Translations under genes and position numbers: made by a program | The notes under the pieces: generated by a model | The model's input: the letters and a program-made list of their open reading frames with translations, nothing else | The model's database searches: none | What the model was told of the DNA's origin: nothing | In this document: piece after piece, positions 1-6,792 of the stretch | Numbering within the stretch: position 1 is the first letter of the stretch | Layout: every line of letters starts with the position of its first letter | Assembly: GCA_027618855.1 (NCBI GenBank) | Contig: JAQCID010000032.1 | Location: forward strand, 1 to 8,908 | DNA: 8,908 nucleotides | DNA from: Bacteroidota bacterium | GTDB taxonomy: Bacteria > Bacteroidota > Bacteroidia > Flavobacteriales_D > Sanyastnellaceae | Direction of reading: 5' to 3'

Positions 1-24
1 TTGCCTAAACTTAAAATTTTAATT

Positions 25-633
25 ATGGCTTTTGAATTACCTTCTTTGTCCTATGCCTATGATGCATTGGAACCCCATATTGATGCACGTACGATGGAAA
101 TCCATCACGGAAAGCATCACGCTGGTTACACAGCGAAATTGAACGCAGCTGTGTCTGGAACTGACCTTGAGGGTTCTTGTATCGAGGATCTCCTTGCGAA
201 TCATTTTGAGAATACAGCAGTTCGAAACAACGGTGGAGGTTTTTATAACCACACGTTATTTTGGAATTCGATGTCCCCAAATGGTGGTGGAACACCCTCA
301 GGTGATTTAGCTTCTGCCATCGACAGAGACTTCGGTTCATTTAATGACTTTGTCGATGAGTTTTCAGAAGCTGCTGCAACTCGTTTTGGTTCTGGCTGGG
401 CTTGGCTATGTGTCTGTGACGAAGGTAAATTAAGTGTGTGTTCTTCTGCAAACCAAGATAATCCACTTATGCCTGGCATTGGTTGTGGATGTACGCCCAT
501 CATGGGCCTCGACGTTTGGGAGCACGCGTATTACCTCAATTACCAAAACCGCCGTCCAGACTACATCTCAGCATTTTTTAATGTAGCAGATTGGAATGCA
601 ATCGCTGAGCGTTACGCTTCAGCGTCAAAGTAA
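25..633 (+). CDS. sodA: Superoxide dismutase, Mn/Fe family (Mn-type signature)
   Basis: Cytoplasmic enzyme that converts superoxide to hydrogen peroxide and oxygen. It has 202 residues, normal for the family, and no signal peptide. The N-terminus reads [16 protein letters not shown], the classic start of the family. The four metal ligands are all visible: His27 (in MEIHHGKHH), His76 (in FYNHTLFW), and Asp163 and His167 (in DVWEHAYY). The glycines before His76 (RNNGGG) and Gln144 in SANQDNPL are the Mn-type arrangement, as opposed to the AQ-W-NH pattern of Fe enzymes. Real metal use in Bacteroidota enzymes can be mixed, so sodA rather than sodB is an inference. Five cysteines (129, 131, 139, 154, 156) cluster in the C-terminal domain. 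I chose the ATG at 25 because it gives the standard N-terminus; an in-frame TTG at position 1 would add eight unmatched residues. No Shine-Dalgarno sequence precedes it, and any promoter lies outside the window. ispD follows after 8 bases. Confidence 0.96.
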   Translation: MAFELPSLSYAYDALEPHIDARTMEIHHGKHHAGYTAKLNAAVSGTDLEGSCIEDLLANHFENTAVRNNGGGFYNHTLFWNSMSPNGGGTPSGDLASAIDRDFGSFNDFVDEFSEAAATRFGSGWAWLCVCDEGKLSVCSSANQDNPLMPGIGCGCTPIMGLDVWEHAYYLNYQNRRPDYISAFFNVADWNAIAERYASASK

Positions 634-641
634 TTCTCACT

Positions 642-1310
642 GTGAGTCGTCACATTGTTATCGTTGCTGGTGGTACTGGTACACGAATGGGTACAAAGAC
701 TGCAAAACAATTTCTAATAATGAAGGGTCTCCCGCTTATGTGGTGGACCCTTCGTCGTTTTTATGAAGCTGTACCTGACGCCCCTATATCCTTAGTCTTA
801 CACGAATCCCTGTTCGACGAATTCCGCAGTTTAGAGATTGAATATGGTCCATCAGGTGTAACTCACCTCATACAAGGGGGTGTTGAACGATTCCATTCAG
901 TATTAAACGGTCTTGTCACTCTGCCTGATGTTGGACTGGTTGCGATTCACGATGCTGTCCGTCCTTTCCCTTCGGTGAAGCTCATTCGCGACACGTTCGA
1001 TATTGCGGCACTTCACGGTTCAGCGATTCCTACCATACCTCTTAAGGACAGCATCCGTAAAATTTCGGATGTAAATACAAATGAATCCGTTGCGCTTAAT
1101 CGATCAGATTTCATTTCAGTCCAAACCCCTCAATGCTTTGATTTGGCGTTGTTAAAACCATCATTTGCCGTTTCCTATTCCCCCGCCTTTACGGATGATG
1201 CATCTGTTTTTGAGGCAGCGGGTCACAAAATAACAATTTGCGCAGGCGACCCCATCAATTTAAAGGTCACAACGCCCGAAGATCTCCTTATTGCCAAGGC
1301 CTTGGCCTAA
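642..1310 (+). CDS. ispD: 2-C-methyl-D-erythritol 4-phosphate cytidylyltransferase
   Basis: Third step of the MEP pathway of isoprenoid synthesis: it joins MEP and CTP to make CDP-methylerythritol, releasing pyrophosphate. It has 222 residues, slightly shorter than the E. coli protein (about 236). The nucleotide-binding start is VAGGTGTRMG followed by AKQFL, with Arg15 and Lys22 as the expected CTP-contacting residues. Further family motifs are IHDAVRPF (102-109), Arg154, QTPQCF (161-166), TDDASVFE (184-191) and LKVTTPEDL (207-215), with Lys208 in the place of the conserved C-terminal lysine. The start is GTG at 642. The next in-frame ATG (Met16) would remove the glycine-rich loop, so GTG is required. 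The gene begins 8 bases after the superoxide dismutase stop, which suggests co-transcription. Its last four bases overlap the stop of the convergent CPBP gene. Confidence 0.96.
   Translation: MSRHIVIVAGGTGTRMGTKTAKQFLIMKGLPLMWWTLRRFYEAVPDAPISLVLHESLFDEFRSLEIEYGPSGVTHLIQGGVERFHSVLNGLVTLPDVGLVAIHDAVRPFPSVKLIRDTFDIAALHGSAIPTIPLKDSIRKISDVNTNESVALNRSDFISVQTPQCFDLALLKPSFAVSYSPAFTDDASVFEAAGHKITICAGDPINLKVTTPEDLLIAKALA
1293..1306. repeat. Perfect 14-bp palindrome at a convergent gene end
   Basis: GCCAAGG followed directly by its reverse complement CCTTGGC. It lies in the last codons of ispD and ends one base before the stop codon of the convergent CPBP gene. In RNA from either strand it could fold into a five-pair GC-rich stem with a four-base loop. 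No T-run follows on either strand, so it is not a canonical intrinsic terminator. A role in ending transcription or in mRNA 3'-end stability is inference; in coding sequence it may also be chance. Confidence 0.4.
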
Positions 1311-2254
1311 GGTTGAAGTTCTTGAAAGATCACTCCTGGCTTTAACCACCTTACACTTGCGAGGATCGCTGTGAGCCCTATTATCGCACTTACGCTTTCT
1401 GTCGCCCCCCAAACTGTGTCTGCGGGATTCATTCCTTCTGCAACCCACTCAGGTCCTAACCACCACGCTGCACATACAGCGACGCCATTGTTTACAAAGT
1501 GCCCCAGGACAGCTGGCCACAAACTCCCACTCGCTACAACCATGTAACCAAACCCTGCGCCGAGTAACATGCGGGGAATAAATCCAAAGAATTGAAAGTG
1601 TATTGCACTAAATAAGATTGCACTCACCCAGACCCCTACGTGGATGTTGCCACTCCATTTCGAAACGAGCGGTTGTAAAGCGCCTCGAAATAACCACTCC
1701 TCACATATCGCAGGTAGAAATGCCACGGCAACGAGAGTCGCAAGAAATTGGTTCGAGGTTTCCATTTGGAGCATGGCTTGGGTTATTCTAGCGGCTTCTG
1801 CTTCAAGTTCCGCTGCCATCGTATGTAGGGTGGAGCCATCTACAAGAAGCCATTCATTTAACCGGTAAGTGAGGTCTAAAAACGGTGAGAAGCCGAGCGT
1901 AATGATCACGGCGCCAATGAGAAATTTGAACAGATGTTTGTTTTTTCCAGTTTGACTAAACCCTACGCCTCTTCCTGGTCCATGTAGCAAGGCATAGACG
2001 AATCCGGCACCAGCGAACGCAAGGATTTGGTTTAATGAATTGAGGAGAAGAGTAGCACAAATTCCAGATGTTGACTCAAGATTCATTAAGGATGACATCA
2101 ATTCCGGAAGGGTATCCCCCGTCCCGCAAATCCATGCTGATACGTATGTTCCGAAGAAAACAGAAACGCCCATACCTGTAATTGAAACACAGATGATGAA
2201 TGTTAATTGAAGGAGCGGATGAAGATTATGGAAGGCGTTTTGTATGAACGTCAT
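1307..2254 (-). CDS. CPBP family intramembrane metalloprotease (Abi/CAAX protease type)
   Basis: Predicted inner-membrane glutamic/metal protease of the CPBP (CAAX prenyl protease 2, bacteriocin self-immunity) family; its substrate is unknown. It has 315 residues and roughly eight hydrophobic segments, near 13-38, 64-91, 108-127, 168-185, 205-220, 226-241, 245-265 and 285-301. All three catalytic motifs are present: EEWLFR (Glu185, Glu186, Arg190), FSAIH (215-219) and HFVNN (His252 to Asn256). A hydrophilic helical insert (about 130-167, with an alanine- and glutamate-rich run AAELEAEAARI) sits before the catalytic core; I recall such an insert as common in Bacteroidota members. The ATG at 2254 begins a standard hydrophobic N-terminus, with no Shine-Dalgarno sequence upstream. 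The gene is divergent from dusB (47-base gap) and overlaps the ispD stop by 4 bases. The family is clear; the biological role is not. Confidence 0.9.
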   Translation of the reverse strand: MTFIQNAFHNLHPLLQLTFIICVSITGMGVSVFFGTYVSAWICGTGDTLPELMSSLMNLESTSGICATLLLNSLNQILAFAGAGFVYALLHGPGRGVGFSQTGKNKHLFKFLIGAVIITLGFSPFLDLTYRLNEWLLVDGSTLHTMAAELEAEAARITQAMLQMETSNQFLATLVAVAFLPAICEEWLFRGALQPLVSKWSGNIHVGVWVSAILFSAIHFQFFGFIPRMLLGAGFGYMVVASGSLWPAVLGHFVNNGVAVCAAWWLGPEWVAEGMNPADTVWGATESVSAIIGLTAILASVRWLKPGVIFQELQP

Positions 2255-2301
2255 GTGAAGGGCTTAATTTTGCGGCAAGTTCGTAAAACTCAGGTATAAG
2301 T

Positions 2302-3297
2302 TTGGTTAAAATAGCAGATATAGAATTGGGAGAGTTTCCACTCTTGCTTGCGCCTATGGAGGATGTAAGCGACCCTCCTTTTCGCGCAGTTTGCAAAAAG
2401 TATGGGGCAGACCTTATGTACACTGAGTTTATAAGCTCGGAAGGACTTATCCGTGATGCCGCGAAGAGTAGAATGAAGCTAGATATCTTCGAGTATGAAC
2501 GACCCGTAGGGATTCAGATTTTCGGAGCTGATATAGGGCCGATGCGCGAAGCGGCGGCTATCGCAGAGCAAGCAGGCCCCGACATTATTGACATCAACTA
2601 CGGATGTCCTGTAAAGCAAGTGGCCTTAAAGGGTGCTGGAGCAGGGATTCTTCGAGATATTCCTAAGATGGTGGAGATGACGAAGGAGATTGTGAACACT
2701 TGTAGCCTTCCCGTAACCGTGAAAACACGTTTGGGCTGGGATGATGGTTCAAGACATATCGTTGAAGTTGCCGAGAGATTGCAAGACGTAGGGATTGCTG
2801 CGATAAGTATTCATGGGCGTACAAGAGCACAAATGTATAAGGGGGATGCAGATTGGTCTTTGATTGCCGCTGTGAAGAATAACCCCAGAATGAATATTCC
2901 AGTTTTCGGAAATGGAGACATTGATACGCCGGAAAAAACCGTGGAGTACCGCGAACGCTTCGGTGTAGATGGGATTATGATTGGGAGAGCGAGTATTGGA
3001 TCACCATGGATTTTCAATGAAATAAAGCATTTTATCGCTTCGGGCGAACATCTCCCTCCACCCGACATGAAGGAGCGCATTGCCGCTGCTTCGATGCATT
3101 TTGAAGGGTCACTTACATGGAAGGGAGATCGACTGGGAATTGTTGAAATGAGGCGCCACTATGCAAATTACTTCAAAGGAATTCCGGACTTTAAAACACA
3201 CAGATTAGATCTTGTGACCCTTGACAATGTTGAGGGCATTCGCGCCAAACTCCTTTTAATCGCGGATCTTTTTAAAGATCACGACTTTTCGAGGTAA
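2302..3297 (+). CDS. dusB: tRNA-dihydrouridine synthase, DusB type
   Basis: FMN- and NADPH-dependent enzyme that reduces specific uridines in the tRNA D-loop to dihydrouridine. It has 331 residues (E. coli DusB about 321). The TIM-barrel core opens with LLAPMEDVSDPPFR (14-27), followed by YTEFISSEGL (40-49), GIQIFG (70-75) and DINYGCPVKQV (97-107), in which Cys102 is the catalytic acid. FMN-contacting motifs follow: VKTRLGW (140-146), IHGRTR (170-175), VFGNGDI (201-207) and IMIGRAS (225-231). The helical C-terminal domain includes MRRHYANYFKG (283-293). The start is TTG at 2302. There is an in-frame stop at 2284-2286, no ATG in between, and the first ATG (Met19) falls inside the APMED motif, so TTG is the best start and yields the expected MVKI N-terminus. 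It converges on the lol permease gene with 10 bases between stops. Confidence 0.96.
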   Translation: MVKIADIELGEFPLLLAPMEDVSDPPFRAVCKKYGADLMYTEFISSEGLIRDAAKSRMKLDIFEYERPVGIQIFGADIGPMREAAAIAEQAGPDIIDINYGCPVKQVALKGAGAGILRDIPKMVEMTKEIVNTCSLPVTVKTRLGWDDGSRHIVEVAERLQDVGIAAISIHGRTRAQMYKGDADWSLIAAVKNNPRMNIPVFGNGDIDTPEKTVEYRERFGVDGIMIGRASIGSPWIFNEIKHFIASGEHLPPPDMKERIAAASMHFEGSLTWKGDRLGIVEMRRHYANYFKGIPDFKTHRLDLVTLDNVEGIRAKLLLIADLFKDHDFSR

Positions 3298-3310
3298 GAT
3301 TTCTATCTTA
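3295..3310. repeat. Small hairpin spanning both convergent stop codons
   Basis: TAAGAT, a four-base loop TTCT, then ATCTTA: a perfect 6-bp inverted repeat. The left arm contains the dusB stop (TAA, 3295-3297) and the right arm the reversed stop of the lol permease gene (3308-3310). Symmetric placement between convergent genes suggests a bidirectional 3'-end element, but the stem is AT-rich and weak and no strong U-tract follows, so a terminator role is only inferred. Confidence 0.35.
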
Positions 3311-4516
3311 AGAAAGCCTTCGAATCAGGAATTTCACCATCGCTGCAGATCCCAATCCACCGATTCCGATCACGACAGCGAGCGTGCCGAAAATGTCTAT
3401 TGCGGCTAATCTAACTGGATAAGAAGGGACCACCGACCCTTCAAGTGTAAGCCACCCGAACGCATCTTGGCCGATCACGAGTGCAATTCCTAAAACTGTA
3501 CCGATGACTCCTCCCAACACATTAATGGCGAGCCCCTGTAAAGAAAACGTACGCTCCAAAGCGCGGTCGTTCATCCCCATCGCCTTAAAAACCTCAAGGT
3601 CCTGTCTTTTATCGATCAGCAACATCGTCAGGGAAGCCAAAATGTTAAATGCGGCAACCACGAGGATAAAGCTAAGAATCACAAATGTGGCGAGCTTCTC
3701 CGCCCGATTTGTTTGGGTAATAAACGTATGTTTCTCCTCACGTGTGCGTAAATGAACGTTGTCACCTAACGCCGCAATGAAGTTTTCGTCAGTTGCCAAA
3801 CCCGCCGCGGAAACACCTTCATCAACTTGAATTTCAAACCTAGACACTTCGTTTGGTCTGTCGAATAGCTCACGTGCAAATTCCAAAGGAGCAAGGATAT
3901 ATCTCGTGTCTAAATCTGCGTTAATAGAGAACGTACCACAAGCCAAAGCAGGCAAAGTTCTGAAAGCTCTCTCTCTATGTCTACTTAGTTTTTTACCTCT
4001 GACAGGCGCGCCAAGAGACATGAGTGGTGGATATATAGAGTCAGACCGAATCCCCATCTCTGAACGGATTCCGTATCCGAGGCACACACATTGAGAATTT
4101 TCAAATGATCTTCCCCATATGCCTTCAACAATTGCGCTATCTATTTGAGACACGTCTCCATATTGAGCGTCAACACCTAGGACAGAACATATTTGTGTCA
4201 CTCCATTGCCGCGAATGATTGCTTCACTTTCAATCACTGCAGAGTAAACTGCAACTCCTGGATATCCTCCTATAATCTCCCCGAGTTCATTTGGCAGCAC
4301 TTCTCCTGAAATCGGCACTGCAGCAAGGTCAGCATCCAATGTTCCAAACAAGTCCTGTACAAGGTCCTCAATTCCATTGAAAGCAGAGAGGATTGTGATC
4401 ATAGACATCGTGACCGCTGCAATCACGAACATAGAAATGCCTGAAATAACGTGAACTAGTTTTCGCGATTTAGGTTGGAAAAGATATCTCCGTGCAAGTC
4501 TGAATGGAAGCCGCAC
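3308..4516 (-). CDS. FtsX/MacB-like ABC transporter permease, LolC/LolE family
   Basis: Predicted inner-membrane subunit of the lipoprotein-releasing ABC transporter, which passes outer-membrane lipoproteins to LolA. It has 402 residues, close to the usual 400-415. The topology is the family's: a cytoplasmic N-terminus (LARRYLFQPKSRK), one helix near 22-46, a large periplasmic domain (about 47-273), then three helices near 274-300, 326-349 and 370-396. The coupling segment after helix 2, DKRQDLEVFKAMGM (302-315), is the conserved contact with the ATPase. No ATPase (LolD) gene is in the window, so it must be encoded elsewhere. Bacteroidota proteins of this kind cannot safely be called LolC or LolE by eye, so I give no symbol. 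The start is GTG at 4516, 5 bases after the rbfA stop, which suggests coupled translation; an out-of-frame GTG lies between the two. Confidence 0.9.
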   Translation of the reverse strand: MRLPFRLARRYLFQPKSRKLVHVISGISMFVIAAVTMSMITILSAFNGIEDLVQDLFGTLDADLAAVPISGEVLPNELGEIIGGYPGVAVYSAVIESEAIIRGNGVTQICSVLGVDAQYGDVSQIDSAIVEGIWGRSFENSQCVCLGYGIRSEMGIRSDSIYPPLMSLGAPVRGKKLSRHRERAFRTLPALACGTFSINADLDTRYILAPLEFARELFDRPNEVSRFEIQVDEGVSAAGLATDENFIAALGDNVHLRTREEKHTFITQTNRAEKLATFVILSFILVVAAFNILASLTMLLIDKRQDLEVFKAMGMNDRALERTFSLQGLAINVLGGVIGTVLGIALVIGQDAFGWLTLEGSVVPSYPVRLAAIDIFGTLAVVIGIGGLGSAAMVKFLIRRLS

Positions 4517-4521
4517 TTCAC

Positions 4522-4860
4522 TTACGCTTTTAACGCCTTCTCTATTGCGTCATAGTAATCTAGGCTGTCGTCGATGTAAAATTGCAATTCTGGAATTCGA
4601 CGCACTTGCTTTCCAATCACGCCTGCCAAATGATGACGTGTCCAATTCCTTTCTTTTTTCACCACTTTCAATGCAGCTTCTGTGTCCTTCACAGTCATAA
4701 AGCTTAGATATACTTTTGCGACTCCCAGGTCAGGTGACATGCGCACAAGAGTCACCGTGATGAAAAGACCCTCGAAATGCATCGATGCTTCTCTCTGAAA
4801 GATGATACTTAACTCTTGTTTAATAAGGGTCGCGACTTTTTCTTGACGAATACTTGACAT
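4522..4860 (-). CDS. rbfA: 30S ribosome-binding factor A
   Basis: Small KH-fold protein that binds the immature 30S subunit near the 5' end of 16S rRNA and assists its final maturation, notably in the cold. It has 112 residues, normal for the family (about 110-135). The N-terminal helix RQEKVATLIKQELSIIF (5-21) is typical. The strand-turn ITVTLVRMSPDLGVAKVYLSF (34-54) contains the family's SPDL-AKVY pattern, and the end carries RRIPELQFYIDDSLDYYDAIEKAL (87-110), matching the R-x-P-x-L-x-F-x-x-D-x-S hallmark. ATG at 4860 is the natural start, without a Shine-Dalgarno sequence. It lies 29 bases downstream of hflX and 5 bases upstream of the lol permease gene, in one direction. hflX and rbfA both act on ribosomal subunits, so co-expression makes functional sense. 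Confidence 0.96.
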   Translation of the reverse strand: MSSIRQEKVATLIKQELSIIFQREASMHFEGLFITVTLVRMSPDLGVAKVYLSFMTVKDTEAALKVVKKERNWTRHHLAGVIGKQVRRIPELQFYIDDSLDYYDAIEKALKA

Positions 4861-4889
4861 GTGACGAAGTTAGCTCAGATTATATAATT

Positions 4890-6068
4890 TCAGTATAGGA
4901 ATTTATGATACGGATACCGCTTGACATGGAGTTCCTTCACTCTGTTATAAAGCAAGTCTCTTAAGTTTGTAATATCCTCTTTATCTCTCGCACTCATAAA
5001 AACAACATCAAACCCATCCTTCTCGAACCTTTGTTTCAGTCCTTGAATGATTTCAGCACCAGAAACCTCAGCATCCTCGTCTTCTAAAAGATCAATTTTA
5101 TTGAAAAGAAGAAGCGTAGGCTTGTCATCACTGCCGATTTCTTCTAGTGTGCGCTCGACGACCGCGACTTGATCCTCAAATTGAGGATGACTGACATCGA
5201 TGACATGTATCAGCAGATCGCTTTCACGGGTTTCATCGAGTGTGGATTTAAAGCTCTCAATAAGTTGGGTGGGCAGCTTCCTGATGAACCCGACAGTGTC
5301 ACTTAGGAGAAAGGGAAGGTTCGCTACAACGACCTTTCTAACGGTCGTATCGAGTGTGGCAAAAAGCTTATTCTCAGCAAATACATCACTCTTTGAAAGC
5401 GCAGTCATAAGCGTGCTTTTGCCAGCATTCGTATAGCCTACAAGAGCCACACGAATCATAGAGCCTCTGTTGCTACGCTGCGTAGCCATTTGCTGATCAA
5501 TGGCAATCAATTCCATTTTTAACAGTGCAATCCTGTCCCTGATTATTCTTCGATCTGTCTCGATTTCTTTCTCTCCAGGACCTTTCATTCCGATACCCCC
5601 TTTTTGTTTTTGAAGGTGAGTCCACATGTTTGTGAGACGCGGCAAGAGGTATTGGTATTGTGCGAGTTCTACTTGAGTCCTCGCGTGAGACGTTCTTGCT
5701 CTTTGGGCAAAAATATCGAGTATGAGGTTAGGTCGATCGATAATCTTCACTCCCTCAATTTCTTTTTCTATGTTTCTGATTTGAGACCCGCTGAGTTCGT
5801 CATCGAAAACAATCATATCAATCCCTTCGGCTTTTACATAGTCTCTAATTTCTAAAAGCTTGCCCGACCCGATAAACGTTTTTGAATCAGGCTTCGTGAG
5901 AGACTGAATAAATGTCTTTTTAGCAATTGCATTTGCTGTAACCACTAAGAACGCGAGCTCTTCCAGATACTCTTCCAGCTGTTCGCGTTTTTGGTTTTGG
6001 GTTGCAAGACCTATCAGGACACATGTCTCCTTTTCTTCAGAAGTCGAAACAGGTTGTCGTTTTGCCAT
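4890..6068 (-). CDS. hflX: Ribosome-associated GTPase HflX
   Basis: Translation-factor-class GTPase that splits stalled or hibernating 70S ribosomes, for example after heat stress. It has 392 residues (E. coli about 426). The N-terminal HflX domain contains KTFIGSGKLLEI (63-74), IIDRPNLILDIFAQRA (109-124) and TSHARTQVELAQ (126-137), followed by the glycine-rich linker GGIGMKGPGEKEIETDRR (157-174). The G domain is complete: G1 GYTNAGKST (211-219), G2 in FATLDTT (236-242), G3 DTVGF (257-261), G4 NKID (323-326) and G5 SAR (359-361). ATG at 6068 has no Shine-Dalgarno sequence and lies 8 bases after the cytochrome gene's stop. It ends in KFLY, TGA. All nucleotide-binding residues look intact, so I expect an active GTPase. 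Confidence 0.97.
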   Translation of the reverse strand: MAKRQPVSTSEEKETCVLIGLATQNQKREQLEEYLEELAFLVVTANAIAKKTFIQSLTKPDSKTFIGSGKLLEIRDYVKAEGIDMIVFDDELSGSQIRNIEKEIEGVKIIDRPNLILDIFAQRARTSHARTQVELAQYQYLLPRLTNMWTHLQKQKGGIGMKGPGEKEIETDRRIIRDRIALLKMELIAIDQQMATQRSNRGSMIRVALVGYTNAGKSTLMTALSKSDVFAENKLFATLDTTVRKVVVANLPFLLSDTVGFIRKLPTQLIESFKSTLDETRESDLLIHVIDVSHPQFEDQVAVVERTLEEIGSDDKPTLLLFNKIDLLEDEDAEVSGAEIIQGLKQRFEKDGFDVVFMSARDKEDITNLRDLLYNRVKELHVKRYPYHKFLY

Positions 6069-6076
6069 AATATCGG

Positions 6077-6442
6077 TTACTTAAGACTGTCAATGTACAC
6101 CGCTAGTCCTCTAATCGTAGGCATATCAAGAACATCTTTTTGAGGGGGCATTGTGCCTTTTCCGTTCATGATAATGGCCACTCGTTCTTCCATGGTATAT
6201 TCTGTGGTAACCAAATCCGGAGCCCCCTTAATCACAGAGACCCCATTTTTACCATGACATATCGAGCATTTATATCTATAAATGAGCTCAATTTCTTTGA
6301 GATTGATTTGAGCATTCTGTTCAGTTCCAGGCTGATTGTCGCGCCCAATCTCAGTTCTGTTGGTAGGATTTTCACAAGATATAACCATGAAAACAGCGAG
6401 GCATGTCGTGAAAAACACACGGAAGTGGCTTGCCACATTCAT
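6077..6442 (-). CDS. Monohaem cytochrome c lipoprotein
   Basis: Predicted exported electron carrier of the small class I cytochrome c type, 121 residues. The first 22 residues are a lipoprotein signal: a hydrophobic stretch (10-22) ending in the lipobox VISC, with Cys23 as the lipidated residue. A polar linker (24-47) separates it from the haem domain. The haem site is CSICH (Cys59, Cys62, His63), and Met98 in KGTMPP is the likely sixth ligand; the C-terminal helix RGLAVYIDSL closes the fold. The protein should sit on a membrane facing the periplasm; its partners are unknown. It starts 3 bases after the stop of the small membrane protein gene and ends 8 bases before hflX. Respiratory electron transfer is the default role. 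Nothing nearby names a terminal oxidase or reductase. Confidence 0.9.
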   Translation of the reverse strand: MNVASHFRVFFTTCLAVFMVISCENPTNRTEIGRDNQPGTEQNAQINLKEIELIYRYKCSICHGKNGVSVIKGAPDLVTTEYTMEERVAIIMNGKGTMPPQKDVLDMPTIRGLAVYIDSLK

Positions 6443-6445
6443 ATG

Positions 6446-6781
6446 CTATCTACGCGCTTTAATGAAGCTGAGAACAAATGCAACCATTGATAAGACAGAC
6501 GTTGCAATCATTGCAATCACACGAAACAATCCAACCCCTCCTGAATCAAGACTTTTCGGCAACCTCATTCCCACCAAAGCCACTAGGATGACCAATGTTA
6601 AAAGAACGGCGACATGCGCGATGATTTTATTTTCCTTTTTTAAACCGATGGTGCACAACAATAGAATGACACCAAAACCCACAGGAATTAATGCAGTTGG
6701 CGCCTGAACATCGAAGTACCCCCATAACCCGAGAGAGATGAGAACGATTGAATTTAATATGTTATAAAAAGAAGCTTTCAT
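6446..6781 (-). CDS. Small four-helix membrane protein of unknown function
   Basis: 111 residues, strongly hydrophobic, with four likely membrane helices near 5-22, 29-47, 53-72 and 84-107, short loops, and basic residues at the ends (KKENK at 48-52, KARR at the C-terminus). Small residues in the helices (SIVLISLGLWGYF, IPVGFGVILLL) suggest tight packing. I recall similar short proteins in other Bacteroidota but cannot name a family or a function. I see no enzyme motif, no metal-binding pattern and no cleavable signal peptide. ATG at 6781 follows the gdhA stop by 11 bases, and the cytochrome c gene starts only 3 bases after its stop, so it is probably translated together with that cytochrome. 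It could be a membrane partner of the cytochrome or an unrelated passenger in the operon. Confidence 0.82.
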   Translation of the reverse strand: MKASFYNILNSIVLISLGLWGYFDVQAPTALIPVGFGVILLLCTIGLKKENKIIAHVAVLLTLVILVALVGMRLPKSLDSGGVGLFRVIAMIATSVLSMVAFVLSFIKARR

Positions 6782-6792
6782 GATGTTTTGTT

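Noticed and set aside
1307..2254. CPBP protein as a bacteriocin-immunity or abortive-infection module
   Set aside because: Although the family includes immunity proteins, no bacteriocin or defence genes are nearby; it sits among housekeeping genes.
2297..2304. TAAGTTTG on the plus strand, a full match to the TAnnTTTG promoter element
   Set aside because: It overlaps the TTG start codon of dusB, so transcription would begin inside the gene, after the only workable start; probably a chance match.
3265..3280. GATCTTT-TT-AAAGATC inverted repeat as a dusB terminator
   Set aside because: It lies entirely inside the dusB coding region, upstream of the stop, with a loop too tight for all seven pairs and no clean T-run after it.
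4879..4888. Palindrome ATTATATAAT in the hflX-rbfA gap as an operator, plus TAACTTCG as a promoter
   Set aside because: The palindrome is purely A and T and expected by chance; the promoter-like match has one mismatch and is too close to the rbfA ATG.
6336..6707. Open frame of 123 codons on the plus strand, antisense to the cytochrome and membrane protein genes
   Set aside because: It is low-complexity and basic, with no recognisable motif, and lies opposite two well-supported genes; a shadow frame.
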